From contig CAZPYJ010000023.1 in assembly GCA_964590645.1 (NCBI GenBank), positions 1 through 64,000 of the forward strand: DNA of 64,000 nucleotides, written 5' to 3'. A model generated the notes under the pieces. The model had not been told where the DNA came from. It searched no databases and was given only the letters and a program-made list of their open reading frames with translations. Position numbers and translations under genes: made by a program. Numbering within the stretch: position 1 is the stretch's first letter; every line of letters starts with the position of its first letter. Below, piece after piece: positions 50,691 through 60,204 of this stretch. This DNA is from JAGNHN01 sp964590645. Its GTDB lineage: Bacteria; Bacteroidota; Bacteroidia; Bacteroidales; JAGNHN01.

Positions 50691-52289
50691 TCAGATCTTT
50701 ATGACCCTGTCCACTTCTGATTCAAAATCTTTTAAATGGGTGGCCATCAGTATGCTTATGTCAGGATACTGTTGCTTAATCTTTCTGAAAATGTCCAAAG
50801 CATTTTCGGAACTGATGCCCGCAGTCGGTTCATCCACAACCAGGAGTTGCGGCTTTTTGAGAAGCGCCTGAGCCAACAATAGCTTTTTGCGCTGACCACC
50901 GCTCAGGGTTTCACCATTCTCTCCCAACCAGGTATTAAATCCATCGGGGAGCAAAGCAAACCAGCTATGCAAATCCACGGTTGTCAAGGCCTGCTCTATG
51001 TCCTCCTCAGGGTATCCTTCAAAATTTTCGCGCAGGGTACCGGTAAGCAAATAGGCTTTCTGCGTAACATAAATGCATTCAGGTATGGGTAAGTGCTCCA
51101 GGATCGTCTCCTCGTTCCATATTACGCTGCCGTTATACCGGTATTCCGGATAAAAAAGGCTGTGCAGTAAGGTGGTCTTTCCTTTCCCTGTTTCTCCGTA
51201 TATTGCTATCCATTCTCCTTTAGACATTTCAAAGGAAACCTCCCCGGTGATCACCGGCGTTTCGGGTATGCCAGCCCTTACATTATTGAAGCTCAATTTC
51301 TTCAGGCTGGACGAAACGCTTAGCGTTTCCCCATTCTGCTTTCCTTGGGTGATGATCGCGTCAATATCTTTAATTTGATGGGCAACAGAACTTCTTTCAG
51401 CCTTCCCCGAAAAAAGCATCTCAGCCAAATCGGCTTGCGCCAGAATGCCAAAGAAAATCCCGATAGCCATAGGGGCGCTGATGCCATAATCTTTTGAAAA
51501 CCAAAGAATAAGAATAGCAATGCCACTCAGCCCAAAGCCCACCATCATTTGCAGTGAAAATGAATTGGTTTGCAATCTGTTTTCCAGGTGATCAAGCTGT
51601 AATGTTCTTTTCTCTTGTTGGAGAATTACTTTGCGCTCCAGATTATATTTGGAAATTTCTATCCGGCCCCTGAAACTTTGAATGAGCCTCTGATTGTTTT
51701 CTTCCCTGTTTTCTTTGAGCTCCTGATAGCATTTCCTGTTCTTCAGAAAAATATATTGGGGGACAACAAACAACAGTATGGCCGAAGAGATCAAAAACTC
51801 AAGGGCTATTTCCAGAGAGAATACATTTAGGAAGAAAAAATAGATAATGAGGGAGATCGTCAGGGCTGCAAAGGGCAACAACCAAAGGAGGATGTGATTT
51901 AGCAGTAAATCGATGCCATACGTACTGTTTTCGAGTATGCTCGAATTGTTATTGATTTGTTTTTTAAAGTACGGAAAACGGGCCACCGACTCGAAAATCT
52001 TTAGTTGCAGGCTTCGCTGTGCATCAAGAGTTGTTTTGTGATTTTCCAGGCGTTCAAAATATCTCGTGATCGTGCGCAAGAGGGTTAGAAAACGGATGAT
52101 GGACGAGGGAACCAAATAGGCAAAGAGGGTATTTGCTGTGATGAAGGCCAGGCTGCACATCGCCAGAAACCAGCCCGAGATGGCAGGAAGGGCTATGAAA
52201 GCAAGCGTCCAGAACAACAGCAGAAAAAAGCCCGAAAACCATCTGCCCGCTAGGGGTTGAAGTATATGTTTAAATAAAAAACTATGCAT
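50691..52289 (-). CDS. cydC: CydC-like ABC exporter subunit
   Basis: A 532-residue fused membrane/ATPase subunit with about six membrane helices in the N-terminal 320 residues. Family marks are ISGWFLAM and RTITRYFERLENHKTTLDAQ. The ATPase domain shows Walker A GETGKGKTT, signature LSGGQRKKLLLAQAL and Walker B LLVVDEPT. CydDC exports cysteine/glutathione and is needed for cytochrome bd assembly. Its start overlaps cydD by eight bases. No cydAB gene lies within the window. Confidence 0.85.
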   Translation of the reverse strand: MHSFLFKHILQPLAGRWFSGFFLLLFWTLAFIALPAISGWFLAMCSLAFITANTLFAYLVPSSIIRFLTLLRTITRYFERLENHKTTLDAQRSLQLKIFESVARFPYFKKQINNNSSILENSTYGIDLLLNHILLWLLPFAALTISLIIYFFFLNVFSLEIALEFLISSAILLFVVPQYIFLKNRKCYQELKENREENNQRLIQSFRGRIEISKYNLERKVILQQEKRTLQLDHLENRLQTNSFSLQMMVGFGLSGIAILILWFSKDYGISAPMAIGIFFGILAQADLAEMLFSGKAERSSVAHQIKDIDAIITQGKQNGETLSVSSSLKKLSFNNVRAGIPETPVITGEVSFEMSKGEWIAIYGETGKGKTTLLHSLFYPEYRYNGSVIWNEETILEHLPIPECIYVTQKAYLLTGTLRENFEGYPEEDIEQALTTVDLHSWFALLPDGFNTWLGENGETLSGGQRKKLLLAQALLKKPQLLVVDEPTAGISSENALDIFRKIKQQYPDISILMATHLKDFESEVDRVIKI

Positions 52290-53928
52290 ACCTCATCTGT
52301 TCTCCCCAGTTTAGATTGAGGATGGTGTCAGCAATAGCTTCAAATTTCTCTTCGTGCGAGGCCACAATAAGCAGTTTGCTTTGAGCCATTTCCCGGATTT
52401 GATCAAGAATAATTTCAACAGTTCTGCCATCGAGATTCGCTGTAGGTTCGTCTAATATGGCAATGGGTCTTGGGAAGAGCATCATCCGGGCAAGGGTTAA
52501 CAATTGTTTTTCACCACCTGAGAGTTGTTTCCCATTATGGCTTAAAAGCGTTTCCCATCCGTCCTGTTTTTTCTTCAGAATGCCATCCAGAAATGCAGGG
52601 TATCGGGCTGCTGTTTCTGTCTCCTTATCAAGAAAAACATTGTACCGCAATGTTCCATCAAAAATGAAGGGGAACTGGTTCATATAGGAAGAGTTGGCAT
52701 TAAGCCACTGTGTCGACCAGCCTCGGCCCTTTCCGTTCACCCTTACCTGTCCATCCTGCACATCCAGGTTTCCGGAAATGATCTTCAGTAAAGTGGATTT
52801 TCCCGATCCAGAAATGCCTTTCACCAGCACCAGCCCTTTTGCGGGCAGCTTCAGCTGAATCTTGTGCAGCACTTTCAGCGGGGAATCGGGATAGGCGAAA
52901 CTCAAATCCTTGATTTCAAGAGACTGCAGGGCTTCGTTTTCGATGCTAATCGGGCTTTCCTCCTCTTCCTTCAATAATGGCATCAGTATTCTGGCCGATG
53001 CCAGGGCCTTGTTCCTGTCGTGATAGGCACTCACAAACTTCCGCAGATAATAGAAAAAATAGGGAGTAATCATCAGTAAGAAGAGGGCGATATGGAAATC
53101 GTAGCCACGCCCGTAGCTGGAGCCGGGCATTATTCCCAGCAGGCTCAACCCCAAATAAATAGCCACAGCTGCGATGGCAATGGAAACGAAAAGCTCCAAT
53201 ACTGCCGACGAGAGAACAGCCACCCGCATTACGGAGGAAGTGGCTTTGTTGAGCGCCGTGCTCTTATCCGACAAAAACCGGTATTGGGGCTTTAGGTTGT
53301 CTAAATTGACTATTTCGGCAATGGTTTGCAAGCGGTTGTAAAAGACCGCCGAGTATTTCATAAACAGATGGATGTGTTTTTTGTGGAGTGATTCGGCACC
53401 CACCCCGATTATGATCATTTGCAAAGGAATAACCAGCAATGAGATGAACAGGGTGATCCCGACCCAAACTTCAAAGCGGAAAGCCACGATCAACAATAGT
53501 ATTCCAACCAGAACCGAAGCCAGCGCATTAGGGATAAAGAAAGAGAAAAAGGGCTTCAGGTCGTCGCTGACCCGGGTAAGCATTAAAGTGCTGGATATGG
53601 AGTCGGATGAGTTGTGATGGAGTAGTCTGGGATATAGTTTCTTTTTGATTTTGGCAACGATGATCGTTCCAGCCCGGTAGTTGGTTACGGATGCGAAATG
53701 GGCAAAAATATACCTGCCTGCAAGAAATACTGAGGCATAGAGCAAAGCCTGGGGCAGGGTCTGATTGTCGTTCAGCCACAAGGCTGTGAAGCCCGACAAG
53801 TGCCAGCTGAAAATCGCAAAACATCCGGCGCTCAGCAGGGACAATATGGCAGCAAAAACGTAGGAAGGTTTTGCCTCGCTTGTCCATCTAATCAGCCATC
53901 GGGATGCGTTTTCCTGTGTTGCACTCAT
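52282..53928 (-). CDS. cydD: CydD-like ABC exporter subunit
   Basis: A 548-residue partner of the CydC-like subunit: six membrane helices (about 20-320) and an ATPase domain with Walker A GISGSGKSTLL, signature LSGGEKQLLTLARMML and Walker B IAILDEPTANLD. The RAGTIIVAKIKKKLYPRLL segment matches CydD exporters. Assignment to CydD rather than another heterodimeric exporter rests on pairing with the more distinctive CydC. Both genes look slightly more A+T-rich than their neighbours. Confidence 0.82.
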   Translation of the reverse strand: MSATQENASRWLIRWTSEAKPSYVFAAILSLLSAGCFAIFSWHLSGFTALWLNDNQTLPQALLYASVFLAGRYIFAHFASVTNYRAGTIIVAKIKKKLYPRLLHHNSSDSISSTLMLTRVSDDLKPFFSFFIPNALASVLVGILLLIVAFRFEVWVGITLFISLLVIPLQMIIIGVGAESLHKKHIHLFMKYSAVFYNRLQTIAEIVNLDNLKPQYRFLSDKSTALNKATSSVMRVAVLSSAVLELFVSIAIAAVAIYLGLSLLGIMPGSSYGRGYDFHIALFLLMITPYFFYYLRKFVSAYHDRNKALASARILMPLLKEEEESPISIENEALQSLEIKDLSFAYPDSPLKVLHKIQLKLPAKGLVLVKGISGSGKSTLLKIISGNLDVQDGQVRVNGKGRGWSTQWLNANSSYMNQFPFIFDGTLRYNVFLDKETETAARYPAFLDGILKKKQDGWETLLSHNGKQLSGGEKQLLTLARMMLFPRPIAILDEPTANLDGRTVEIILDQIREMAQSKLLIVASHEEKFEAIADTILNLNWGEQMRYA

Positions 53929-54045
53929 TGATTGATCTGGGCTTTCTGATTGACAATAATCTCTGTTTATCGGCCCCTGTGCAAATGCCCTGTTTGCCCG
54001 CTTTGAGCATACAGTACAGCTACTGCGAAGACCTGGGATGTGGCC

Positions 54046-57000
54046 TTAAAAGTACAAATGATCTGATTTCTCTTCTGTCTCACCTGGACGCAGGCAAAAA
54101 CGGTAGTGGAGGTCACGGAAACGCAGTCGGAAATCCATCTCTTTCCAATGTGGTGGCAAGTCAGGCTTCAGGCTGAGCCTCGCTCCCTCGAGGCTCAGAC
54201 CGGCATAGGCATTCAGGGCGATCATCACTGTGCCGGCCATCACCCCGTTGTGTATCCCTTCGGCCGTAGTCCCGCCCTGAATGTCGTTCAGATCGCTGCC
54301 CAGGGCCTCTTTAAAGAGCTCCCAGGCGAGGGTTTTCCTGTCCAGGCGATGCGCCAGCAAAGCGTGTACCACCCGGCTGAGTGTGCTTCCGTGAGAAGTG
54401 CGAGGCAAATAGTAATCAAAGTTCCGGGCGAAAAAATCCTCCGGTAAGGCATAGCCGGCTTTTTCTATCAACGCCCTGATTTCCGCCTCTGGCAGCACAT
54501 AGAAAAGCATCAGTACATCGGCCTGCTTGGCCAGCTTGTACTCATCCGGCGATTTGCCCTCCGCTTTCAGGATACGGTCCATCCGATAGATGTTGCCGTA
54601 ACGCCGCCGGTAATCCTCCCAGTTGAGTTCCTGCAGGTCAAAATATCCATCAAACTGAGCCAGGATACCGTCCTGCATTACCAGGCGAATCCCTTGCGAC
54701 AGCTTTTCCCATTCCTGCATCTCTGCTTCTTTCAGCCCCAAAGATTCCTGTAAGGAAGCCGCTTTACTTGCCGGGAGAGCCCGGAACCAGGACAGTACCT
54801 CCTGCATCATCCAGGCGGTCATCACATTGGTGTAGGCATTGTCTTTCAGTCCCCCATCCCTGCTCCCGGGCAGGTGTTCGTGAAACTCATCCGGCCCCAT
54901 CACCCCGGGTATAGAGTAGCGCCCGCTTTCAGGGTCTTTCTTCGCCATACTATTAAAGAGGCGACAGATGCCTGTGAGCATTTCAGCCCCGTGATGCAGC
55001 ATAAAGTCCTGGTCGCCGGTGGTATGGTGATAGGTGAGAATGCTCCAGGCGATGGCCAGGTTCACGTGGCGCTGGCGCGCGCTATGGTCGTCGCCCCACT
55101 TACTGGAAACAGGGTTGAAGTGGAATTGCTGGGTCTCTTCCCTGCCGCTGCTGCCGCTTTGCCAGGGGAACATCAGGCCCTGGTAGCCGTGTGCTTCAGC
55201 ATATTTGCGGGCCTCCTCCATTCGCCGGTAGCGGTACATCAGCACCGAGCGGGCAATGGCGGGGAAATGCAGAAAATAAAAGGGTAAAATAAACAACTCA
55301 TCCCAGAAGATGTGGCCCCGGTATGCCTCACCGGTGAGGCCTCGGGCAGGGATGCCAAAGTCAAGCCGCGCATTGTGTGGCGAGGTAGTGCCCATCAGGT
55401 GATAGATGTGCAAACGCAGCAGGCGCTGTGCCTGACGGTCTCCATCTATACGGATGTCGGTCTCCTCCCAGATCTTTTCCCAGGCTGCGACCGAGTCTTG
55501 CAGCATTTCCTCCCACGAACCTGCATTGTTGAGGCTGTCCAGGGGCTGATCCTCAAAGACTTCTTTCTGCAGCTCATTGTTCAGAAATACGCTTTTCTGC
55601 ACTTTTACCGAGGCGCCCTGACCGAGGGTAAGGGCAAAGGAAAGGGAGCAAAGGCCTTGCCCGACTTCCCCTTCATAATCCGGGAAATGCATTTGTCCTT
55701 CCACCTCTACATCCAGGCGGGAGGTGGCGCTCATCTTAATGCCCGACTGGGTGGTCTGCACCTCCAGGAATTGAATATTTCCGCTCACCCAGGCATCGGT
55801 GGCTGCGATATGATGCTGGTTGAGCTCGGCATAGCGCTTCACGCCTTCATTGATATGATCGCCCCGCAACATCGTCTTTACTTCGAGCTTATCACTGTAG
55901 TTCAGGGGTGTCAGGGTATATTCTATTCCTGCCAGATGAGGGTTCTGCATCGATGCAAAGCGGCGTGAACGGACACGGGTCTGCCGGCCTTTTTTGTCTT
56001 CCACGATCATCGTTCTGTGCAGGACTCCCTGTCGCAGGTCGAGGCTTCGGCGGATCTGCAGGATGTGGGTCCGGTTCACATCCAGCCATTCTTCCTCTCC
56101 GATGCGGAAAAGAATGGGCAGCCAGAGGATGCCGTTCACAAAATCTTCATTTTCCACATCCCGGCCCGAGACGCGTGAGACCCGCCGGTTGTACACTCCT
56201 GCCATATAGGTGGCCGGATAATTCACCTCATTGATCCCGTTTTCTTCCATCGATCCCCGCGTACCGAAGTAGCCGTTGGCCACACTCAGCAGGGCCTCGC
56301 GCGAGCGTTCTTTGGCAGGATCATAATCGTGGTAAACCAAGTGCCAGGCATCTTTATCCATCCCTTCCTCAAACCACTTCAAAATGCCTTCCAGTCCGAT
56401 CTCTGCCATATCCTGTACCGCAATATCGGCGCCATTGGCCAGCAGGGCCCGGGCATTGTCTTCCCTTGCCAGGCCTAAAACCAGGCCGAAATTGCCTTTT
56501 CTGCCGGCCTGCACCCCGGAGATGGCATCTTCCACCACCACGGCATTATGACATTCCACCCCCAGATTGGCCGCTGCGGTGGTGAAGATATCCGCCTCCG
56601 GCTTTCCCTGCAATCCCAGCTCAGCCGAAACGACACCATCCACGCGTGTTTCAATCCAGTCGAGTAGCCCGGCGGCCTCCAGCACTTTCTCACAGTTTTT
56701 TGAAGAAGAAGCCACCCCGATGCGGATGCCCCGTTCCCGCAACTGTGCCATTAATTTCACGGTAGAAGGATACACCTGAACCCCATCCCTTTCGAGGATG
56801 AGATTGAAAGCGATGTTCTTCCGGTTTCCTATCCCGCATATACTCTCTGTTAACGGAGCATCTCCGGGATCCCCGAAGGGCAGCTCGATCCCGCGGGATG
56901 ACAGGAAGGATTTCACCCCTTCGTAGCGGGGCTTGCCATCCACATAAGTGAGGTAATCCCCTTCGTGGGTAAATTCCCGGAAGCTTTCTCCGTATTTCTC

Positions 57001-57120
57001 CGCCCGCTCGCGCAGGTAATGGTCAAACATCTCTTTCCAGGCCCGGCTGTGTACCAGGGCGGTTTGGGTTATTACACCGTCGAGGTCGAAAATGACGGCT
57101 TTCAAAGGAGTGTTTTTCAT
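54046..57120 (-). CDS. Beta-phosphoglucomutase-GH65 phosphorylase fusion
   Basis: A 1024-residue cytosolic fusion. The N-terminal HAD domain (1-235) is beta-phosphoglucomutase-like: nucleophile Asp12 and acid Asp14 in FDLDGV, SSSKNCEKVL, KPEADIF, and VVVEDAISGVQAG. The C-terminal GH65 part has its N-terminal beta domain (about 255-530), the (alpha/alpha)6 catalytic domain (about 540-940) with general acid Glu745 in GVMGPDEFHE, and the phosphate-site region SHGSTLSRVVHALLA. GH65 enzymes phosphorolyse maltose, trehalose or kojibiose with inversion, giving beta-glucose-1-phosphate, which the fused mutase turns into glucose-6-phosphate. Maltose is favoured by the neighbours; trehalose is also possible given the adjacent trehalose-synthase-like gene. 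Gap to the preceding GH13 gene is two bases. Confidence 0.93.
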   Translation of the reverse strand: MKNTPLKAVIFDLDGVITQTALVHSRAWKEMFDHYLRERAEKYGESFREFTHEGDYLTYVDGKPRYEGVKSFLSSRGIELPFGDPGDAPLTESICGIGNRKNIAFNLILERDGVQVYPSTVKLMAQLRERGIRIGVASSSKNCEKVLEAAGLLDWIETRVDGVVSAELGLQGKPEADIFTTAAANLGVECHNAVVVEDAISGVQAGRKGNFGLVLGLAREDNARALLANGADIAVQDMAEIGLEGILKWFEEGMDKDAWHLVYHDYDPAKERSREALLSVANGYFGTRGSMEENGINEVNYPATYMAGVYNRRVSRVSGRDVENEDFVNGILWLPILFRIGEEEWLDVNRTHILQIRRSLDLRQGVLHRTMIVEDKKGRQTRVRSRRFASMQNPHLAGIEYTLTPLNYSDKLEVKTMLRGDHINEGVKRYAELNQHHIAATDAWVSGNIQFLEVQTTQSGIKMSATSRLDVEVEGQMHFPDYEGEVGQGLCSLSFALTLGQGASVKVQKSVFLNNELQKEVFEDQPLDSLNNAGSWEEMLQDSVAAWEKIWEETDIRIDGDRQAQRLLRLHIYHLMGTTSPHNARLDFGIPARGLTGEAYRGHIFWDELFILPFYFLHFPAIARSVLMYRYRRMEEARKYAEAHGYQGLMFPWQSGSSGREETQQFHFNPVSSKWGDDHSARQRHVNLAIAWSILTYHHTTGDQDFMLHHGAEMLTGICRLFNSMAKKDPESGRYSIPGVMGPDEFHEHLPGSRDGGLKDNAYTNVMTAWMMQEVLSWFRALPASKAASLQESLGLKEAEMQEWEKLSQGIRLVMQDGILAQFDGYFDLQELNWEDYRRRYGNIYRMDRILKAEGKSPDEYKLAKQADVLMLFYVLPEAEIRALIEKAGYALPEDFFARNFDYYLPRTSHGSTLSRVVHALLAHRLDRKTLAWELFKEALGSDLNDIQGGTTAEGIHNGVMAGTVMIALNAYAGLSLEGARLSLKPDLPPHWKEMDFRLRFRDLHYRFCLRPGETEEKSDHLYF

Positions 57121-57122
57121 TT

Positions 57123-58835
57123 TCAGGAAATCTTAATCCATTGCCAGCTGCGGCCGGGCAAGGTCCATTGATTGGTTTGAGCCTGGTAAACAGGCTCTTC
57201 CCCGGCGATCATTTCAAAAGAAGAGAAGTGCGCTCCCTCGAGTCGGAATGTTATTTGGTTTGCCGCGAGGTTGAAGAGGCAGAGGATATCCGCTTCTGTT
57301 TGTTTCCGGATGAAGGCCAGGACAGGGTTTGCGCTGTTTCCGGAGGCATCAGTCGCTTTCAGCCATTCTATCCGGCCTCTTCCAAAGGCCGGGTAAAGGT
57401 TTCTGACATTGATCAGGGTTTTTACCCGGGGAAAAACCTGGGCTGCCAGGCTGTCCGGCTTTTGCAGCGCAGCCTCCAGTTCTTGCCAGTCGATGCGGCC
57501 CCGCACCAGGAAGCGGGTGTCGTCTTTGCCCACCGCTTTGATCTGCTGATGGTAATAGGCCTGGTCGTTGGTCTTCCCGAATTCATCTCCGTAATAAATA
57601 ACCGGCGTACCGGGCAGGCTGAGCATCATCGCATAGGCCAGGAGGATCTTCTGCGGGTCGCGGTCCATCAGTTCCGAGAGTCGGGCCGAGATGCCCTGTC
57701 CCAGGCGAAAGTTCCACTGATCCTGTTTGCAGTAGTGATCGTGAATGTACTTGCGGTCTTCTTCCGAGACATAGACCAGTTCGAGGCTCAGCTCGTCGTG
57801 GCAGCGCAGGAAGGTGAACCATTGGCTGCTTTCGGGGATAGGCGGGGTGATCTCTTCACTCAGGGTATGCATCACCGGCAGCGCGCTTTCGGCGGCGATG
57901 GCTTTGAACAGCTGCGGCATCAGCGGGAAATGGTAACCGGCGTGGCATTCGTCGCCCTGGCCAAAGTACTTCACGACTTCCACAGGTTTCTGGCAGGCTT
58001 CAGCCAGGAGGAGGGTGTGGGGCCTGGCCCAGTCGAGCACCTGGCGGAAAAACTTAACCAGGAGATGGGTTTGGGGCAGGTTTTCGCAATCCGTGCCTTC
58101 TTCTTTCCAGAGATAGGGAATGGCATCCGCCCGGAATCCGTCCACACCTACAGACAGCCAGTACAGGAAGTGTCGGCACATCTCCACCAGCACCCGGGGG
58201 TTGCGGTAGTTCAAATCGGGCTGGAAATCAAAGAAGCGGTGGAAGAACCAGGCATCTCCCGCCCTCGCCCAGTTGCTTTCTTCAATGCCCTGGAAGATGA
58301 TGCGGGCATCCAGGTATTGATCCGGTTTTTCGCTCCAGATGTAATAATCGCGATAGGGATTGTCGGGGGACTTCAGCGCTTCCTGAAACCAATGGTGGGT
58401 TTCGGAGGTATGGTTGATGGCGATGTCGAAGATCACGCGAATTCCAAAAGAGGCAGCTTCTTTGAGAAAAGCAGGGAAAGCGGTTTCCGCTTCATCCTGT
58501 GGCAGCAGTTCGGGTCGGATGCGGCGGTAATCGCGGATATCGAATCCGGCATCCCGCATTGGCGAGTCGAGGATGGGTAAAAGCCAAAGGCAGGTGACCC
58601 CCAGTTCGTTCAGGTAGGGCAGCTTATCGCGGAGGCCGGCAAAGTTTTCATTAAAGAGATCGACATAGAGCGAATAGACCACCACATCCTTATACCATTC
58701 CGGGGAAAGGGCAGGGGGATGGTATTGCTGATTGAAAAGGCTGATCTCTTCAAAAAGCCCTTCCAACAGTTCCGTCTTATCCGTTCCGTACAGCTCCTGC
58801 CAGAGGTGGCGGAGCGCTTGCTGTGCTTCTTTCAT
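57123..58835 (-). CDS. GH13 enzyme, trehalose synthase-like
   Basis: A 570-residue glycoside hydrolase family 13 enzyme. The (beta/alpha)8 motifs are DIAINHTSETHHWF, nucleophile Asp237 (GFRAD), acid/base Glu279 (LLLAEA), and Asp347 (RCHDE). The segment KEEGTDCENLPQTH after the nucleophile is close to the trehalose synthase (maltose to trehalose) group. No signal peptide, so cytosolic. Length is normal for the group without an added maltokinase. It sits in the maltose operon between the transporter and the GH65 fusion, so it may set the maltose/trehalose balance. Amylosucrase or alpha-glucosidase activity cannot be excluded. Confidence 0.88.
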   Translation of the reverse strand: MKEAQQALRHLWQELYGTDKTELLEGLFEEISLFNQQYHPPALSPEWYKDVVVYSLYVDLFNENFAGLRDKLPYLNELGVTCLWLLPILDSPMRDAGFDIRDYRRIRPELLPQDEAETAFPAFLKEAASFGIRVIFDIAINHTSETHHWFQEALKSPDNPYRDYYIWSEKPDQYLDARIIFQGIEESNWARAGDAWFFHRFFDFQPDLNYRNPRVLVEMCRHFLYWLSVGVDGFRADAIPYLWKEEGTDCENLPQTHLLVKFFRQVLDWARPHTLLLAEACQKPVEVVKYFGQGDECHAGYHFPLMPQLFKAIAAESALPVMHTLSEEITPPIPESSQWFTFLRCHDELSLELVYVSEEDRKYIHDHYCKQDQWNFRLGQGISARLSELMDRDPQKILLAYAMMLSLPGTPVIYYGDEFGKTNDQAYYHQQIKAVGKDDTRFLVRGRIDWQELEAALQKPDSLAAQVFPRVKTLINVRNLYPAFGRGRIEWLKATDASGNSANPVLAFIRKQTEADILCLFNLAANQITFRLEGAHFSSFEMIAGEEPVYQAQTNQWTLPGRSWQWIKIS

Positions 58836-58849
58836 AGCTACACTTTTGT

Positions 58850-60187
58850 TCAGATATCCCCTTCCAGGCCCAGGCTTTCTTCCACTTTTTTCTCGCGGAT
58901 AAAGCTCACGCTGACGGCCCCCAGGATCATCAGCACGCCCGCCATCAGGATGGAATAAAGGGGATCGCCTTTAAAGAAATATTGAAGGATGAGCCCCCCG
59001 AAAATCCCGTTGATGATCTGGGGGATGGTGATCGACATATTGAAGAGGCCCATATAAATTCCCATCCGGTCGGCGGGAATAGAACTGGCCAGCAAGGCGT
59101 AAGGCATCGCCAGGATGCTTCCCCAGGCGATCCCGATGCCGATCATCGGAAGGATCAGCATCACCGGGTCGCTGATAATGAAGAAAGACAGAAAAGAGAG
59201 CCCGCCGATGCTCAGGGCGGCGGCGTGGGTCAGCTTTTTCCCGATGTGGGCCGCCAGCACCGGCAAGCCCAGGGCAATCATCGCCGAAACGCCATTATAG
59301 ATACCGAACAGGATGCCGACCCAGTTTCCGGCCTCCTGATACACATCGCTGTTGGGATCGGTAGTGCCATAAAAATGCTGGGCTACCGCCGGGGTGGTAT
59401 AGACCCACATTGAGAAGAGGGCGAACCAGGAAAAGAACTGGACCACCAGCAGCTGCACCATTATGCGGGGGATGTAGAAGGTTTTGGAACGCTTCTCATC
59501 TTTTTTTGCCTCCTGTTTCTCATAGAATTCAGGGGGGTACTCAGGTGTGGAGACGATGGTCCATAGGATAGTGGCCAGGAGGACGGCGGCACCGAAATAG
59601 AAGGAGAAGACCACATTAGGGGGTACCAGGCCACTTTCCTTTGCCACGGAAGGGATGCCTATCCATTCGCTGAGTATGTAGGGCAGCCAGGAGCCCACCA
59701 CGGCTCCGATGCCGATTAGCAGGGTCTGCACCGAAAAACCCACCGTATGCTGTTCTTCCGGCAGCTTGTCGGCCACCAGGGCCCGGAAGGGCTCCATCGA
59801 GATGTTGATGGAAGCGTCCATAATCATCAGCAAGCCGCCCCCGATGAACATCGGGGCGATGAAGGTGGCCAGGTGGGGCGCATTGGGCATCAGGATAAGG
59901 GCCGTACTGGTGAGGATGGCGCCCACCAGGAAGTAGGGCCGTCGCCTGCCCAGGCGGTTCCAGGTTTTGTCGCTCATATAGCCTACAATAGGCTGGACGA
60001 TCATCCCGGTGACCGGGGCCACAAGCCAGAACCAGCTCAGGTGATGCACATCGGCCCCGAAGGTGAGCAGGATGCGGGAAGCATTGGCGTTTTGCAGGGC
60101 GAAGCCGAACTGTATCCCTAAAAAGCCCACACTCATATTGATGATCTGAGAGAGGCTCAAGCGGGGTTTGCGTTGCATTGCGCTCAT
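58850..60187 (-). CDS. MFS sugar transporter (maltose-type)
   Basis: A 445-residue inner-membrane carrier with twelve predicted helices. It shows the GPH/SLC45-like signature between helices 2 and 3 (GYMSDKTWNRLGRRRPYFLVG) and QFGFALQNANASRILLTFG at the first helix. Relatives in Bacteroidota import maltose or related alpha-glucosides with protons. A start three codons downstream (MQRKP) is equally plausible. It lies 17 bases after the GH13 lipid-exposed enzyme gene and 14 before the trehalose-synthase-like gene. Confidence 0.92.
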   Translation of the reverse strand: MSAMQRKPRLSLSQIINMSVGFLGIQFGFALQNANASRILLTFGADVHHLSWFWLVAPVTGMIVQPIVGYMSDKTWNRLGRRRPYFLVGAILTSTALILMPNAPHLATFIAPMFIGGGLLMIMDASINISMEPFRALVADKLPEEQHTVGFSVQTLLIGIGAVVGSWLPYILSEWIGIPSVAKESGLVPPNVVFSFYFGAAVLLATILWTIVSTPEYPPEFYEKQEAKKDEKRSKTFYIPRIMVQLLVVQFFSWFALFSMWVYTTPAVAQHFYGTTDPNSDVYQEAGNWVGILFGIYNGVSAMIALGLPVLAAHIGKKLTHAAALSIGGLSFLSFFIISDPVMLILPMIGIGIAWGSILAMPYALLASSIPADRMGIYMGLFNMSITIPQIINGIFGGLILQYFFKGDPLYSILMAGVLMILGAVSVSFIREKKVEESLGLEGDI

Positions 60188-60204
60188 AAAAAGGCGGTTA
60201 AGGT

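Noticed and set aside
57141..58580. 479-codon open frame on the plus strand opposite the trehalose-synthase-like gene
   Set aside because: It is the antisense mirror of a strongly coding, motif-rich GH13 gene; such long antisense frames arise from codon bias. No domain, start context or promoter supports it.
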